Assembly: GCF_000024185.1 (NCBI RefSeq)
Contig: NC_013790.1
Location: 2,169,001 to 2,233,000 of the forward strand
Length of the DNA stretch: 64,000 nt
From: Methanobrevibacter ruminantium M1
GTDB lineage: Archaea > Methanobacteriota > Methanobacteria > Methanobacteriales > Methanobacteriaceae
Reading direction: 5' to 3'
Made by a program: the position numbers and the translations under genes. A model generated the notes under the pieces. That model did no database searches, was not told the DNA's origin, and saw nothing but the letters and a program-made list of their open reading frames with translations. This document shows, piece after piece, positions 46,669 through 55,335 of the stretch (position 1 is the first letter of the stretch; the number at the start of each line of letters is the position of its first letter).

Positions 46669-46882
46669 AGTAATACTTTTATGCAATTTTTGATTACTAA
46701 TAATATTGAAGTTTAAAATTATATTTAAAACTTATTATTTAATCCTAGGAGAAAGGCCCAATTTAAAATTTGGCTTTAAAAGTAATACTAAATGGCTAAA
46801 AAAGACCATAAAAGTAATAAAAAATTAAATAAAGAAGAGAAAAGTATTACAAAATAAAGTAAAATGATAAAAAAAGTAATAC
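46669..46882. promoter_or_regulatory. Phased AGTAWTACT box array upstream of the second GNAT gene
   Basis: A box AGTAATACTT is at 46669-46678. A cluster follows with centres at about 46785, 46817, 46847 and 46879, i.e. 32, 30 and 32 bp apart (AGTAATACT, AAGTAATAA, AAGTATTAC, AAGTAATAC). The spacing equals the 32 bp seen in the importer promoter. The array lies 50-265 bp before the start codon at 46619. The rest of the 510-bp gap (46883-47096) holds nothing I can name. Confidence 0.6.
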
Positions 46883-47096
46883 AAAATATGATTAGATAAA
46901 ATAAAAAATTGGTAAAATAGAATTAAAAAAATAAGAATAATAAGAGAATAGAAAACAGATAAAAAAAATACTAAAAAAGATGTTAGTGTGAGATAATAAA
47001 AGAGGTTGAAATGAGTTAATGAGAAACATCTTTTTTAGAATAAAAATGAATTAAATCATTCAAATAAATAGATAAATGAATAAATAAAATTTAATA

Positions 47097-47116
47097 AAAG
47101 GATTGTTAAATCCTTT
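47097..47116 (-). terminator. Terminator of the ABC exporter operon
   Basis: AAAGGATT and AATCCTTT form an 8-bp stem with a GTTA loop, followed on the minus strand by TTATTAAATTTT. It lies 14 bp after the permease stop. Confidence 0.65.
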
Positions 47117-47129
47117 TTTGATAGAATAT

Positions 47130-47855
47130 CTAAAGAGGAACGTCCTTTTTAGTAAAGTAAAGATAAGAAATGACTATTCCAACTATGAAAGTAGCAAAAA
47201 CCAATCCATAAGGCAATAGCATATTTATTCCATATTCTGCTATCTCTCCAGATGCAATAAGATAAGGACATACCCAAGGGACATATGGAGCCCAGGTTTG
47301 TCCGTAAACAAGCATATTAACAAGAGTTAGACTAGCTCCGCCAACCATAGCAGGCACCATATTTGTAACAAACAATGAAATAAATACAAACGGAGAGAAT
47401 GTCAAAAAGAGCAATAGATTTGCAAATAGAAGCTGTGCAAAGCTGTTAATTAGCAAGTTTACAGTAAATCCGCTTAGTCCTGCAGCAAAACCAAATATCA
47501 TAGTTGATAGGCTTGTAATAACTGTTAGAATCAAAATCCAAATAAGGAACATGAGATATTTAGACATCAGGAACTTTCCCCTTGAAATTGGAATGGTAAG
47601 CATCATCTTTAAGGTATGTTCATTGTATTCCCTTCCAAAGAGATATGCCATAATGATTGCAAAGATAAGAACAGCAAACAATACAGACATATACATGTTT
47701 ACATTGGTAAATAGAGCGTCAAAGGCCTGGACTTCATCAAAAGCAAATGTTGCTATGTACATCAGAAGGGCTGGAAGCACAGCCATAAGAACGCTTAATA
47801 AAAATATTTTTGATCTTTTTAATTTTAAAAATTCCATTTGAATAAAAGTAAGCAT
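47130..47855 (-). CDS. ABC-2 type exporter permease (BcrB-like)
   Basis: 241 residues with six membrane helices. It starts MLTFIQMEFLKLKRSKIF, the cytosolic leader of bacitracin and lantibiotic-type permeases, and has the FGREYNEHTLKMMLTIPISRGKFLMSKY block (about 69-96) typical of ABC-2 exporters. It pairs with the ATPase gene 103 bp upstream. Such systems export or detoxify antimicrobial peptides or move other small hydrophobic compounds; the substrate here is unknown. Confidence 0.88.
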   Translation of the reverse strand: MLTFIQMEFLKLKRSKIFLLSVLMAVLPALLMYIATFAFDEVQAFDALFTNVNMYMSVLFAVLIFAIIMAYLFGREYNEHTLKMMLTIPISRGKFLMSKYLMFLIWILILTVITSLSTMIFGFAAGLSGFTVNLLINSFAQLLFANLLLFLTFSPFVFISLFVTNMVPAMVGGASLTLVNMLVYGQTWAPYVPWVCPYLIASGEIAEYGINMLLPYGLVFATFIVGIVISYLYFTKKDVPL

Positions 47856-47958
47856 TAATAATCACCTAAAAAACATTAAAAAATTTTTTAAACATTTAAA
47901 TTAACTAAAAACATTAATGATATTTTAAATCTTTAAATCACCTATAAAACACCTTTTT

Positions 47959-48981
47959 TTAAGCAGAAGAAACAATCCTTGTAAAAAACTCTTCCAAGTT
48001 CTCTTCACATAGATTTACCTTTCTAACATCGATTCCAGAGCTTACAAATAGCTTATTGAATTGGTCTCTTAAATCAAGATTGGTCAATAAATGGATGGTT
48101 CCTCCGATGGCATTTTCACTAGATTCAAAGCCATCTTCAGAATTCACATATCCATCAGACTCAAAAGATTTAAGAGAATTCATATCTTCAATATAATTGC
48201 CAATGTTTCTTGCAAATGTAAAGTCACCGTTTTCCTCAAATCCTGTGTCCTTTAGAAGATCAACAGCAAGGTCAATGTCTGAAACCTCAAACTCTACAAA
48301 CTTATTCAGTCTTGTATGAAGCTCTTCTTTTGTTATCTCATCAATCAAACATCCTTCATCCATAAATCCTATGACATCTGCAATGTTTTCTATCTCGCTT
48401 AAGATATGGCTTGATATGAGAATGGTAACTCCATACTCCCTTGATAGCCTTTTAAGAAGGTCTCTTATCTCCTTGATACCGAATGGATCAAGACCGTTTA
48501 TAGGCTCATCAAGAATGAGAAGCTCAGGGTTATGCATGATTGCAGCTGCAATTCCCAATCTCTGCTTCATCCCCAATGAATAGTCCTTGAATTTCTTTGT
48601 CTTCTCATGGTCAAGATTGACCATCTCAAGAACCATCTTAATGATTAGAGGATTATACTTGCCTCTCAGCTTAGAAACTATCTCCAGATTTTCATATGCA
48701 GTCAGATTCTCATAGAATCCAGGAGTCTCTATGATAGATCCTATGTTTGAATAGACTTCCTTGGAATGCTCCTTTGGATTCATTCCAAATAGAAGGATAT
48801 CTCCATCACTTGGAGCAACCAGGTTTAAAAGCATGCACATGGTAGTGGTCTTGCCGGCTCCGTTTTTGCCTAAAAGACCATAGATCTTTCCCCTTTCAAC
48901 ATGCATATCAATAGAATCGACAACATATTTTTTTGAATACTTTTTTGATAGATTTGTTGTCTCTATAACGTAATCAGTCAC
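47959..48981 (-). CDS. ABC exporter ATPase (BcrA-like)
   Basis: 340 residues. Walker A GLLGKNGAGKTT, Q-loop IIETPGFYENLT, signature YSLGMKQRLGIAAAI, Walker B LLILDEPINGLDP, switch His in ISSHILSEIE. A C-terminal ~120-residue accessory region of BcrA type follows, with a Ser/Asp/Glu-rich insertion. GTG at 48981 is chosen because an AAAGGTGA site lies 4 nt upstream. Starting at an ATG at 49026 would place that site inside the gene and run through a large palindrome. The promoter region holds three inverted repeats. Confidence 0.9.
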   Translation of the reverse strand: MTDYVIETTNLSKKYSKKYVVDSIDMHVERGKIYGLLGKNGAGKTTTMCMLLNLVAPSDGDILLFGMNPKEHSKEVYSNIGSIIETPGFYENLTAYENLEIVSKLRGKYNPLIIKMVLEMVNLDHEKTKKFKDYSLGMKQRLGIAAAIMHNPELLILDEPINGLDPFGIKEIRDLLKRLSREYGVTILISSHILSEIENIADVIGFMDEGCLIDEITKEELHTRLNKFVEFEVSDIDLAVDLLKDTGFEENGDFTFARNIGNYIEDMNSLKSFESDGYVNSEDGFESSENAIGGTIHLLTNLDLRDQFNKLFVSSGIDVRKVNLCEENLEEFFTRIVSSA

Positions 48982-49009
48982 AAAATCACCTTTAATAATA
49001 AAATAATAG

Positions 49010-49118
49010 TTAATGAGTTGACTCATTAAGCAAATAATAGTTAATTGTTAAAATCACCTAGTCAAGAAATGACTAATATCTTTAAATCACTTATTAGTCA
49101 AAAGAATGATTAATAAGT
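49010..49118. promoter_or_regulatory. Three inverted repeats upstream of the ABC exporter
   Basis: (1) 49010-49029: 9-bp arms TTAATGAGT/ACTCATTAA around TG. (2) 49059-49075: TAGTCA/TGACTA around 5 nt. (3) 49089-49118: ACTTATTA/TAATAAGT, with inner TTAGTCA/TGATTAA. All contain a (T/G)AGT(C/T)(A/G) core, so one regulator could bind all three. They lie 29-137 bp before the exporter ATPase start codon. Confidence 0.6.
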
Positions 49119-49222
49119 TCCTTTTAACAATTTAAACAATGAATAAAATATGCTAATAAAATATCTTTTTATTATTTCTTAATTTTGAAAATTATGTGCA
49201 CAAAATAATCAAAGGAGGAAAT

Positions 49223-49319
49223 AAAATATATGTAATTAATTTTTTACTTTTGTTAAAAATTCTTTACTTTTGTAAAAAATATCTTACATATGTAATAATT
49301 ATTTTACATCATATATAAA
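49223..49319. promoter_or_regulatory. 20-bp phased TTAC/GTAA box array next to a TATA box
   Basis: TTTAC lies at 49243, 49263 and 49303, and CTTAC at 49283, exactly 20 bp apart. Each is followed by a GTAA-type half: TTTAC-TTTT-GTAAA at 49263-49276 and TTACATATGTAA (perfect palindrome) at 49284-49295. A weaker unit lies at 49223. The last unit runs into ATATATAAAT (49310-49319), a TATA candidate in the plus direction. It probably serves the iron-sulfur gene at 49466, giving a leader of about 120 nt. Confidence 0.6.
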
Positions 49320-49465
49320 TCTTTTGCTAAACCTGACTGAAATTCAACATAGCCCTAAAAAAAACATGAGAAAATAAGCAAAAATCAATTCAAAAAAATA
49401 ATCCAATATTTTAAATAGATATAAAACAATATTAATATAGGCTTAAAACAAAAAGGGATTAAAAT

Positions 49466-50350
49466 ATGAAGAATGAGAAAACAGAAAATGAAAATAATAA
49501 AAATACTTCCTCACCACTAGTCAAATACCTGTTCCAAACAAGATTTTTCCTTTTTGGATTAACTAAAAAGTCAAAGACAATAAAAAAGATATTTAACAAA
49601 GTCTTTTTTGAAGACAATGAACTTTTCATTCTTCCAAATAAAAGCACAGTGAACAAAAGCAACACCAAAATCACTGCAAACATTGAAATTAAGGAGAGCT
49701 TTCAAAAGGATGACTCTGAGTTTCTGCCAAGTGAAATCCTTAAGGAAATAATAAAAGAAGCAAATAATATCTTTATTATGAATAAATGCATTTGCAGAAG
49801 CTCTTCAAACTGCAAAGACTATCCCCACGACTTTGGATGTATCTTTTTAGGTCCTGCAAGCAAGAAAATATCTTCAAAATATGGCAAAGCAGCCACAGTC
49901 GAGGAAGCATTGGAACATGTTGATATGGCAGACAAGCTAGGATTAAGCCATTTGATTGGAAGAAATAAATTCGATAGCCTTTTGATGAATGTGGGACCAA
50001 AAGAGGAATTGCTTACAATTTGCCATTGCTGTCCATGCTGCTGCCTATGGAAAATCATTCCAGATTTGGATGATGAAATCAGCAATAAGATAAAAAGACT
50101 TGAAGATGTGGAAGTAAATGCATTAGATGACAAGTGCAAGATGTGTAAAAAATGTTTAGAGGAAAATGTCTGCATTTCTAATGCAATAAGTCTTGAAGAT
50201 GATAAGATAACTATTGATTAAGGCAAATGTGTGGGCTGTGGCCATTGTGTTCAAGCATGCAAATTTGATGCAATCCGATTAAACTATAGCAGAAAATCTG
50301 TAGATTCTGTTATTAATAGAATTGAAGAATTAGTCGACTATAAAAATTAA
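49466..50350 (+). pseudogene. Iron-sulfur protein gene interrupted by an in-frame TAA
   Basis: The first part (49466-50218) encodes 251 residues. It has a Cys-rich middle ([20 protein letters not shown], about 110-129), an ICHCCPCCC block, then one ferredoxin-type site [13 protein letters not shown] (about 229-241). A TAA at 50219-50221 follows. The next 42 codons stay open in the same frame and encode a second ferredoxin motif, CVGCGHCVQAC, and a normal end (ELVDYKN, TAA at 50348-50350). A single base change from AAA, GAA or CAA would explain the stop. The short protein may still be made, but without its last [4Fe-4S] site. Function is unknown; electron transfer is likely. Confidence 0.8.
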
Positions 50351-50490
50351 ATAAATAAAATAAAGATAGAATTAAAGAATTAGTCGACTATAAAAATTAA
50401 ATAAATAAAATTAAGACAGAATTAAAGAATTAGTCGACTATAGAAATTAAAATAAAGAGTAAGATAGATTGAAGAATTAGTTACTATAAA
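50319..50490. repeat. 50-bp tandem repeat built on the iron-sulfur gene 3' end
   Basis: ATTGAAGAATTAGTCGACTA (or ATTAAAGAATTAGTCGACTA) occurs at 50321, 50371 and 50421, exactly 50 bp apart, with a diverged fourth copy near 50468. The first copy is the coding end of the iron-sulfur gene (IEELVDYKN, stop). The remaining gap to hisA (50491-50702) is AT-rich with nothing else visible. Confidence 0.9.
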
Positions 50491-50702
50491 AAATAATTAA
50501 TAAAACTTATCTGATTTTCACTTATTAAAATTTAAAAAAATCCAAGATTTGAAATGAGAAAATAAAAAATAATTAATAATATAAAAAAATAAATATTATA
50601 ATATTATGATTGTTTATAGAAAGTTTTTCTATAGAAAATCAGTTTAGAATTGCTTAAAAAAATTCTAATTTAACAATTTAAAAGACTTAAAAAGGAATCA
50701 AA

Positions 50703-51443
50703 ATGTCATTTCAAGATAATAAAATGTTAATTATGCCTGCTGTAGACATTAGAGGTGGAAAATGCGTACAGCTAGTGCAAGGAAAACCTGGAAGCGAGCA
50801 AGTAGTCATAGAAAACCCAGAGAAGGTTGCTAAAAAATGGGAAGATGCAGGGGCTGAAGTGGTCCATGTAATCGACCTTGACGGAGCCCTTGAAAGCGTT
50901 ACAAATATAGAAACAATCAAAAAGATACTGAATGAAGTTTCTGTTCCCATTCAGCTTGGAGGAGGCATAAGAAGCATAGAATATGCAGAGGAGCTATTGA
51001 ATCTTGATATTGATAGATTGATAATAGGCACTATGGGAATAAAGAACCCTGAGATAATAAGCAAATTATCTAACGAGTATGGCAGCGAAAGGGTGATGAT
51101 CTCTCTTGACAGCAAAGACAATAAGGTAGTCATAAAAGGCTGGCAGGAAAAGATAGACAAGTCTGCAAGTGAAATAAGCAAGGAGTTTCAAGAACTGGGA
51201 GCCGGAAGCATATTGTTTACAAATGTTGATGTTGAGGGCCTGCTTGGAGGATTCTATGTAGACCCAGTAATAGACCTTGTAGACTCTGTAGATATTCCAG
51301 TTGTCTATTCTGGAGGAGTGACAAGCCTAGATGACCTAAAACAATTGCAGACAACAGGTGCAAAAGGAGTTGTAATTGGTTCTGCATTGTATAAGGATAA
51401 AATAAAGCTAGAAGATGCTTTGAAATATCAAAACATTGAATAA
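50703..51443 (+). CDS. hisA: Phosphoribosylformimino-AICAR ribotide isomerase
   Basis: Catalyses the fourth step of histidine synthesis, an Amadori rearrangement of ProFAR. A TIM barrel of 246 residues. It starts with the family pattern [21 protein letters not shown] (Asp15 is the N-terminal catalytic acid). [26 protein letters not shown], and the phosphate-binding end [11 protein letters not shown] and [13 protein letters not shown] are all intact. An AAGGA site precedes the ATG. No other his gene is adjacent. Confidence 0.95.
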   Translation: MSFQDNKMLIMPAVDIRGGKCVQLVQGKPGSEQVVIENPEKVAKKWEDAGAEVVHVIDLDGALESVTNIETIKKILNEVSVPIQLGGGIRSIEYAEELLNLDIDRLIIGTMGIKNPEIISKLSNEYGSERVMISLDSKDNKVVIKGWQEKIDKSASEISKEFQELGAGSILFTNVDVEGLLGGFYVDPVIDLVDSVDIPVVYSGGVTSLDDLKQLQTTGAKGVVIGSALYKDKIKLEDALKYQNIE

Positions 51444-51595
51444 AAGCAATGAAAAATAGAATAATTAGAATAATAACTAGAATTTAGATTATTAATATTA
51501 TTAAAATTAAAATATTTGCTTTTAAACTTATTAAAATTATTATTTATTAAAATTAATTATTAAATTTATATTTATTATTTTATGGAGAAAAGAAT

Positions 51596-52048
51596 ATGAA
51601 AGTAATGGCAACAGGAGCATTTGACATATTGCATCCAGGACATGGATTGTATCTTGAAAAGGCAAAGGAATTAGGTGGAGAAGATGCAGTCCTTGCAGTT
51701 GTAATAGCTAGAGACTCAACAGTTAAAAAGAAAAAAAGAATTCCTGTTATTGATGAAAACCAAAGATTAGAAATGATCAAGTACCTAAAGCCAGTTGATG
51801 AGGCATATATAGGCCATGATGGAGACATGTTTGAAATCGTAGAGGAAATCAAGCCTGACATAATCGCAATCGGATTCGACCAAGGCCATGATGTAAACAA
51901 GCTTCAGGAAGAGCTGGATAAAAGGGGAATAAAGGCCAAGGCAATGAGGGTTGAAGCCCATAGGATTGCAGATTTGGACAGTACTTGTAAAATCATCAAG
52001 AAGATACGTAATTCAGACTTTGAAGAGGATTATGTAAACTGTGACTAG
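51596..52048 (+). CDS. ribL: Archaeal FAD synthase
   Basis: Adenylyl transfer from ATP (or CTP) to FMN, giving FAD; archaeal enzyme of the cytidylyltransferase-like fold, unrelated to bacterial RibF. 150 residues. The nucleotide site HPGH is at 13-16 ([15 protein letters not shown]). [19 protein letters not shown] and IGFDQGHDV (about 100-108) match the RibL family; the KMSKS-like site is replaced by ISSTK-type sequence at the C-terminal end ([12 protein letters not shown]). GGAG before the ATG. argC begins 61 bp downstream, so they may share a transcript. Confidence 0.9.
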   Translation: MKVMATGAFDILHPGHGLYLEKAKELGGEDAVLAVVIARDSTVKKKKRIPVIDENQRLEMIKYLKPVDEAYIGHDGDMFEIVEEIKPDIIAIGFDQGHDVNKLQEELDKRGIKAKAMRVEAHRIADLDSTCKIIKKIRNSDFEEDYVNCD

Positions 52049-52109
52049 AAGAATAATAAACTAGAATTATAATCATATTTTGTAACAAGAAAAAAATTAA
52101 GGTGTAAAC

Positions 52110-53126
52110 ATGGTAAGTATAGCAATTGTAGGCGGAAGCGGATACACAGGAGGGGAATTAATCAGAATTCTTTCTGCTCACCCTGAAGCAGAGATAGTGG
52201 ACATTACTTCAAGACAGTTTGAAGGAACTCCAGTCCACAAGGTCCATCCACATATCAGAGGAACAGATTTAGTATTTAGAAACAAGAAGCCAAGCGAATT
52301 GGATGCAGACATCATATTTACAGCAACTCCTCATGGAGCTTCTATGAAGATAGTACCTGATCTCATTGAAACCGGAGCTAAGGTCATTGACCTAAGCGGA
52401 GACTACAGATTCAATGACATTGACGTTTATGAAAAATGGTATGGAATCGAACATACCTCAGACCTAAAAGGAGTTTTCGGACTTCCAGAGATTCACAGGG
52501 AAGAAATCAAGAAAACCACACTCCTTGCAAACCCAGGATGCTTTGTAACTGGAGCTATCCTTTCAGGATACCCATTGTCAAAGGCAAAACTTGCAGAGAG
52601 AATGATATTCGATTCCAAGACTGGAGTAAGCGGAGCTGGAGTAAATCCAACAACTTCCACACACTATCCAAACATTGGAGACAATGTAAACCCATATAAG
52701 GTAACAAGCCATAGGCATATGCCTGAAATCCAACAGGAGCTTGGTGCGTTCTCTGATGTTAAGATATCATTCACTCCACATCTTGTGCCAGTGATAAGAG
52801 GAATATTGACCACAAATCACTGTTTCCTAGTTGACGGTGCAGACATCACAAGCGAAGAGGTATTGGATATCTATAAGGAAACCTATAAGGGAGAGCCATT
52901 CATACAGATTTTAGAGGATGGGGAGATTCCAAGACTCAGCAGCGTAAGAGGATCCAACTATGCTCAAATAGGATGCTTTGAAATTGATGAAACCGGCAGA
53001 CTTGTCATCATTTCAGCCATTGACAACCTTGTCAAAGGGGCATCAGGCCAAGCGGTCCATAACATGAACATAATGTGCGGATTTGATGAGAAGACTGGAT
53101 TGGACTTCTTTGGAATGCACCCATAA
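52110..53126 (+). CDS. argC: N-acetyl-gamma-glutamyl-phosphate reductase
   Basis: NADPH-dependent reduction in arginine synthesis. 338 residues. The Rossmann start is [19 protein letters not shown]. The catalytic Cys144 lies in [12 protein letters not shown], and the conserved His region is [29 protein letters not shown] site precedes the ATG. The last 35 bp of the gene region are repeated 48 bp downstream. Confidence 0.95.
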   Translation: MVSIAIVGGSGYTGGELIRILSAHPEAEIVDITSRQFEGTPVHKVHPHIRGTDLVFRNKKPSELDADIIFTATPHGASMKIVPDLIETGAKVIDLSGDYRFNDIDVYEKWYGIEHTSDLKGVFGLPEIHREEIKKTTLLANPGCFVTGAILSGYPLSKAKLAERMIFDSKTGVSGAGVNPTTSTHYPNIGDNVNPYKVTSHRHMPEIQQELGAFSDVKISFTPHLVPVIRGILTTNHCFLVDGADITSEEVLDIYKETYKGEPFIQILEDGEIPRLSSVRGSNYAQIGCFEIDETGRLVIISAIDNLVKGASGQAVHNMNIMCGFDEKTGLDFFGMHP

Positions 53127-53185
53127 TCAAGCCCAAAGAAGATTGACCTAGACTTCTTTGGAATGCACCCATAATCAAGCCCAAA
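53103..53185. repeat. Direct duplication of the argC 3' end
   Basis: A 35-bp stretch starting GACTTCTTTGGAATGCACCC is at 53103-53137 and again, identical, at 53151-53185. The first copy encodes the argC C terminus (DFFGMHP) and its stop; the second lies downstream. Confidence 0.95.
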
Positions 53186-53306
53186 ACATATCCATAAAAA
53201 TCTTTTTATAGAATAGCAATCATAATAATAAATAATTAAAGGGTAATTTATCAATTCAGCAATAAATAAAAAAGTTTTTTTAAACAGAACTCTAAGGAGT
53301 ATTTAA

Positions 53307-53795
53307 ATGAACAGAATAATTCTATACTATTCAGAGGGAGGAACTACTCAGCAGGTTGCAGAAACATTAGCAATTAACCTAAGATGCGACATCTGCAGAA
53401 TAAGAGATTTGAAAAGTAGGGACGGCTATAAAAACAGATTGTTTTCAACCTTTGATGCATTCAGAGAATCCAAGACAGAAATCTATCCTCCTAGATTAGA
53501 CTTAAGCGAGTATGACACCATCTATATAGGAACTCCAATCTGGGCCAACAATCCAACCCCTGCAATAATTACCTTGATTGACAGGTATAACTTCCTTGGA
53601 AAGGACGTAGTCCTCTTTACAACATCCACCAACTCTGAAGGAGAAAACACATTTAATAAAATGGATATGAAATTAAGGGCAAGAGGAGCAAGAGTAGTTC
53701 AGGAATTCAATATCAAAACCAAGGACAAGAGCTTGGAAATGATTAGCGAAGATACTGAAAAAGCCATAAAAAACTTAGATTTAGAATTATATTAA
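53307..53795 (+). CDS. Flavodoxin-like protein
   Basis: 162 residues. The FMN phosphate loop is YYSEGGTTQQVAETLA (about 7-22), and the second flavin contact region is YIGTPIWANNPTPAIITLID (about 72-91). The GKDVVLFTTSTNSEG strand is also typical. The size fits a short-chain flavodoxin or the flavodoxin domain of methanogen flavoproteins. It is an electron carrier or a quinone-type reductase component; partner unknown. An AAGGAG site precedes the ATG. Confidence 0.85.
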   Translation: MNRIILYYSEGGTTQQVAETLAINLRCDICRIRDLKSRDGYKNRLFSTFDAFRESKTEIYPPRLDLSEYDTIYIGTPIWANNPTPAIITLIDRYNFLGKDVVLFTTSTNSEGENTFNKMDMKLRARGARVVQEFNIKTKDKSLEMISEDTEKAIKNLDLELY

Positions 53796-54175
53796 TTCTA
53801 TTCTTTTTTCTTTTTTTTAAAACACCAAACATAGCCTATTTTAGCATAAAAACTTTTTACTTTTTTTAAATTACTATTATCTGCTTTTAATTATAGGATT
53901 TCCACTTAAAAAAATAATAAAACTAACCAATAATTTAATAATAATAAGAAATATAATTAATATCGTATAAATTTAAATCAATCTTTTGATTACTCATTTT
54001 TATATGCATAATCAAACCTTTGATTAATTATTTTTTATGCATAAAAATGAAACTCATTTTTATAAATTATACAAAAATAAAAGAATGCTCGTTTTTATTA
54101 AAAAGAATAGAATTGAGCTAAAATTTTATTATCATTAAAATAGAAACTAGAATTTTTAATAGGTGTAATAGAGAC
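53796..54175. other. Spacer between flavodoxin and secF
   Basis: 380 bp. T-runs right after the flavodoxin stop (TTCTTTTTTCTTTTTTTT) probably end that transcript. ATCTTTTGATTA/ACCTTTGATTA motifs recur near 53983 and 54020. A secF promoter should lie here, but no box stands out. Confidence 0.45.
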
Positions 54176-55333
54176 ATGTTTGACAAAATTATGGAAAATC
54201 ATAAAGCCTTAATTGCCATACCTATTATACTTGCACTTTTATCACTTGCTCTTATCTCCTTTAATGGAATAGAACAAGGAGTTGAACTTAAAGGAGGATC
54301 ACTTGCTGAACTGCAACTGACAGGTTCAACAAGCGTAAATGACCTTGAAAGTCAATTAACTAAAGAATTGAATACAAACAACATAAAAGTGACAAGCAAT
54401 GGCGAAAATAAGGTTACTGTAGAACTGGAAAATAATGTTAATTCAAGTACATTTTCAAAGGCCATAGATGGAAAGGCAAAGGTGATCAGCTATAATGAGA
54501 TAGGTCCTGTTTTATCTGAAGAGGCAATGGGACAAATATATATCGCTATGCTATTTGCATTTTTATTTATGGCAGTTACTGTTTTTATTGTATTTAGAGA
54601 GCCTGTACCTTCAGTAGCTATTATCCTAGCAGCATTATGTGATATACTCATTGCTCTTGGAGGTATGTCCATTCTTCACATACCCTTGTCAATTGCATCT
54701 GTAGGTGCATTATTAATGCTTATTGGGTACAGTGTGGATACAGATATTCTTCTTACTACAAGACTTCTTAAAAGAAGGGAAGGAACTGTTGATGAAAGAG
54801 CTAGAAACGCTATGCACACAGGTTTGACCATGTCCTGTGCAGCTATCGCTGCAATGGGAATTCTTTACATAGTCACTGTAATTATCATGCCTGAAGCAAC
54901 TACCTTAAGCAATATTTCAGCAGTTCTGGTTATTGGATTAATTGGAGATATTCTTTCAACCTGGCTTATGAACCTTGGAATCTTGAAGACTTATATTGAT
55001 TGGAGACAGTCTAAAAAGCAAGATAAGTTTAATATAGATGCTCCTAAGTCTAATGAGTCTAAATCCAAATCTAAAGAAGAAGATGGCAAGTCTGAATCCA
55101 AATCATTTAAGGACAGATTTAAAAGGTCCAAGGATGATGATTCTAAAGATTCTGAATCTGAAGACTCTTCTAAAGATTCTGAATCTAAAGACTCTTCCAA
55201 TGACATAGACAGTTCAGAAGAAGAAAAATCTTCAGGTAAAGATAAAAAATCTTCCAAGAAGACTAAATCCAATAAAAAAGGAAACAAACGTAAAACTAAA
55301 AAAAGCAAAAAGAAAGGGAAAGGAGGTAAATAG
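54176..55333 (+). CDS. secF: Protein-export membrane protein SecF with charged C-terminal tail
   Basis: Part of the SecDF complex that uses the ion gradient to aid late steps of export. 385 residues. One N-terminal helix, an extracellular loop, then five helices; GVELKGGSLAELQL after helix 1 and the SVDTDILLTTRLLKRREGTVDERARNAMHTGLTM block (about 182-215) are family marks. The last ~108 residues (278-385) are a cytosolic low-complexity tail, first Ser/Asp/Glu/Lys, then almost pure Lys/Gly/Ser. secD starts 2 bp after the stop. Confidence 0.92.
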   Translation: MFDKIMENHKALIAIPIILALLSLALISFNGIEQGVELKGGSLAELQLTGSTSVNDLESQLTKELNTNNIKVTSNGENKVTVELENNVNSSTFSKAIDGKAKVISYNEIGPVLSEEAMGQIYIAMLFAFLFMAVTVFIVFREPVPSVAIILAALCDILIALGGMSILHIPLSIASVGALLMLIGYSVDTDILLTTRLLKRREGTVDERARNAMHTGLTMSCAAIAAMGILYIVTVIIMPEATTLSNISAVLVIGLIGDILSTWLMNLGILKTYIDWRQSKKQDKFNIDAPKSNESKSKSKEEDGKSESKSFKDRFKRSKDDDSKDSESEDSSKDSESKDSSNDIDSSEEEKSSGKDKKSSKKTKSNKKGNKRKTKKSKKKGKGGK

Positions 55334-55335
55334 AC

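Noticed and set aside
49212-49234. GGAGG site followed by ATG and then TAA at once
   Set aside because: No open frame follows; the ATGTAA belongs to the phased TTAC/GTAA array.
50219-50221. Recoded stop (pyrrolysine or selenocysteine)
   Set aside because: Those use UAG or UGA; this stop is UAA.
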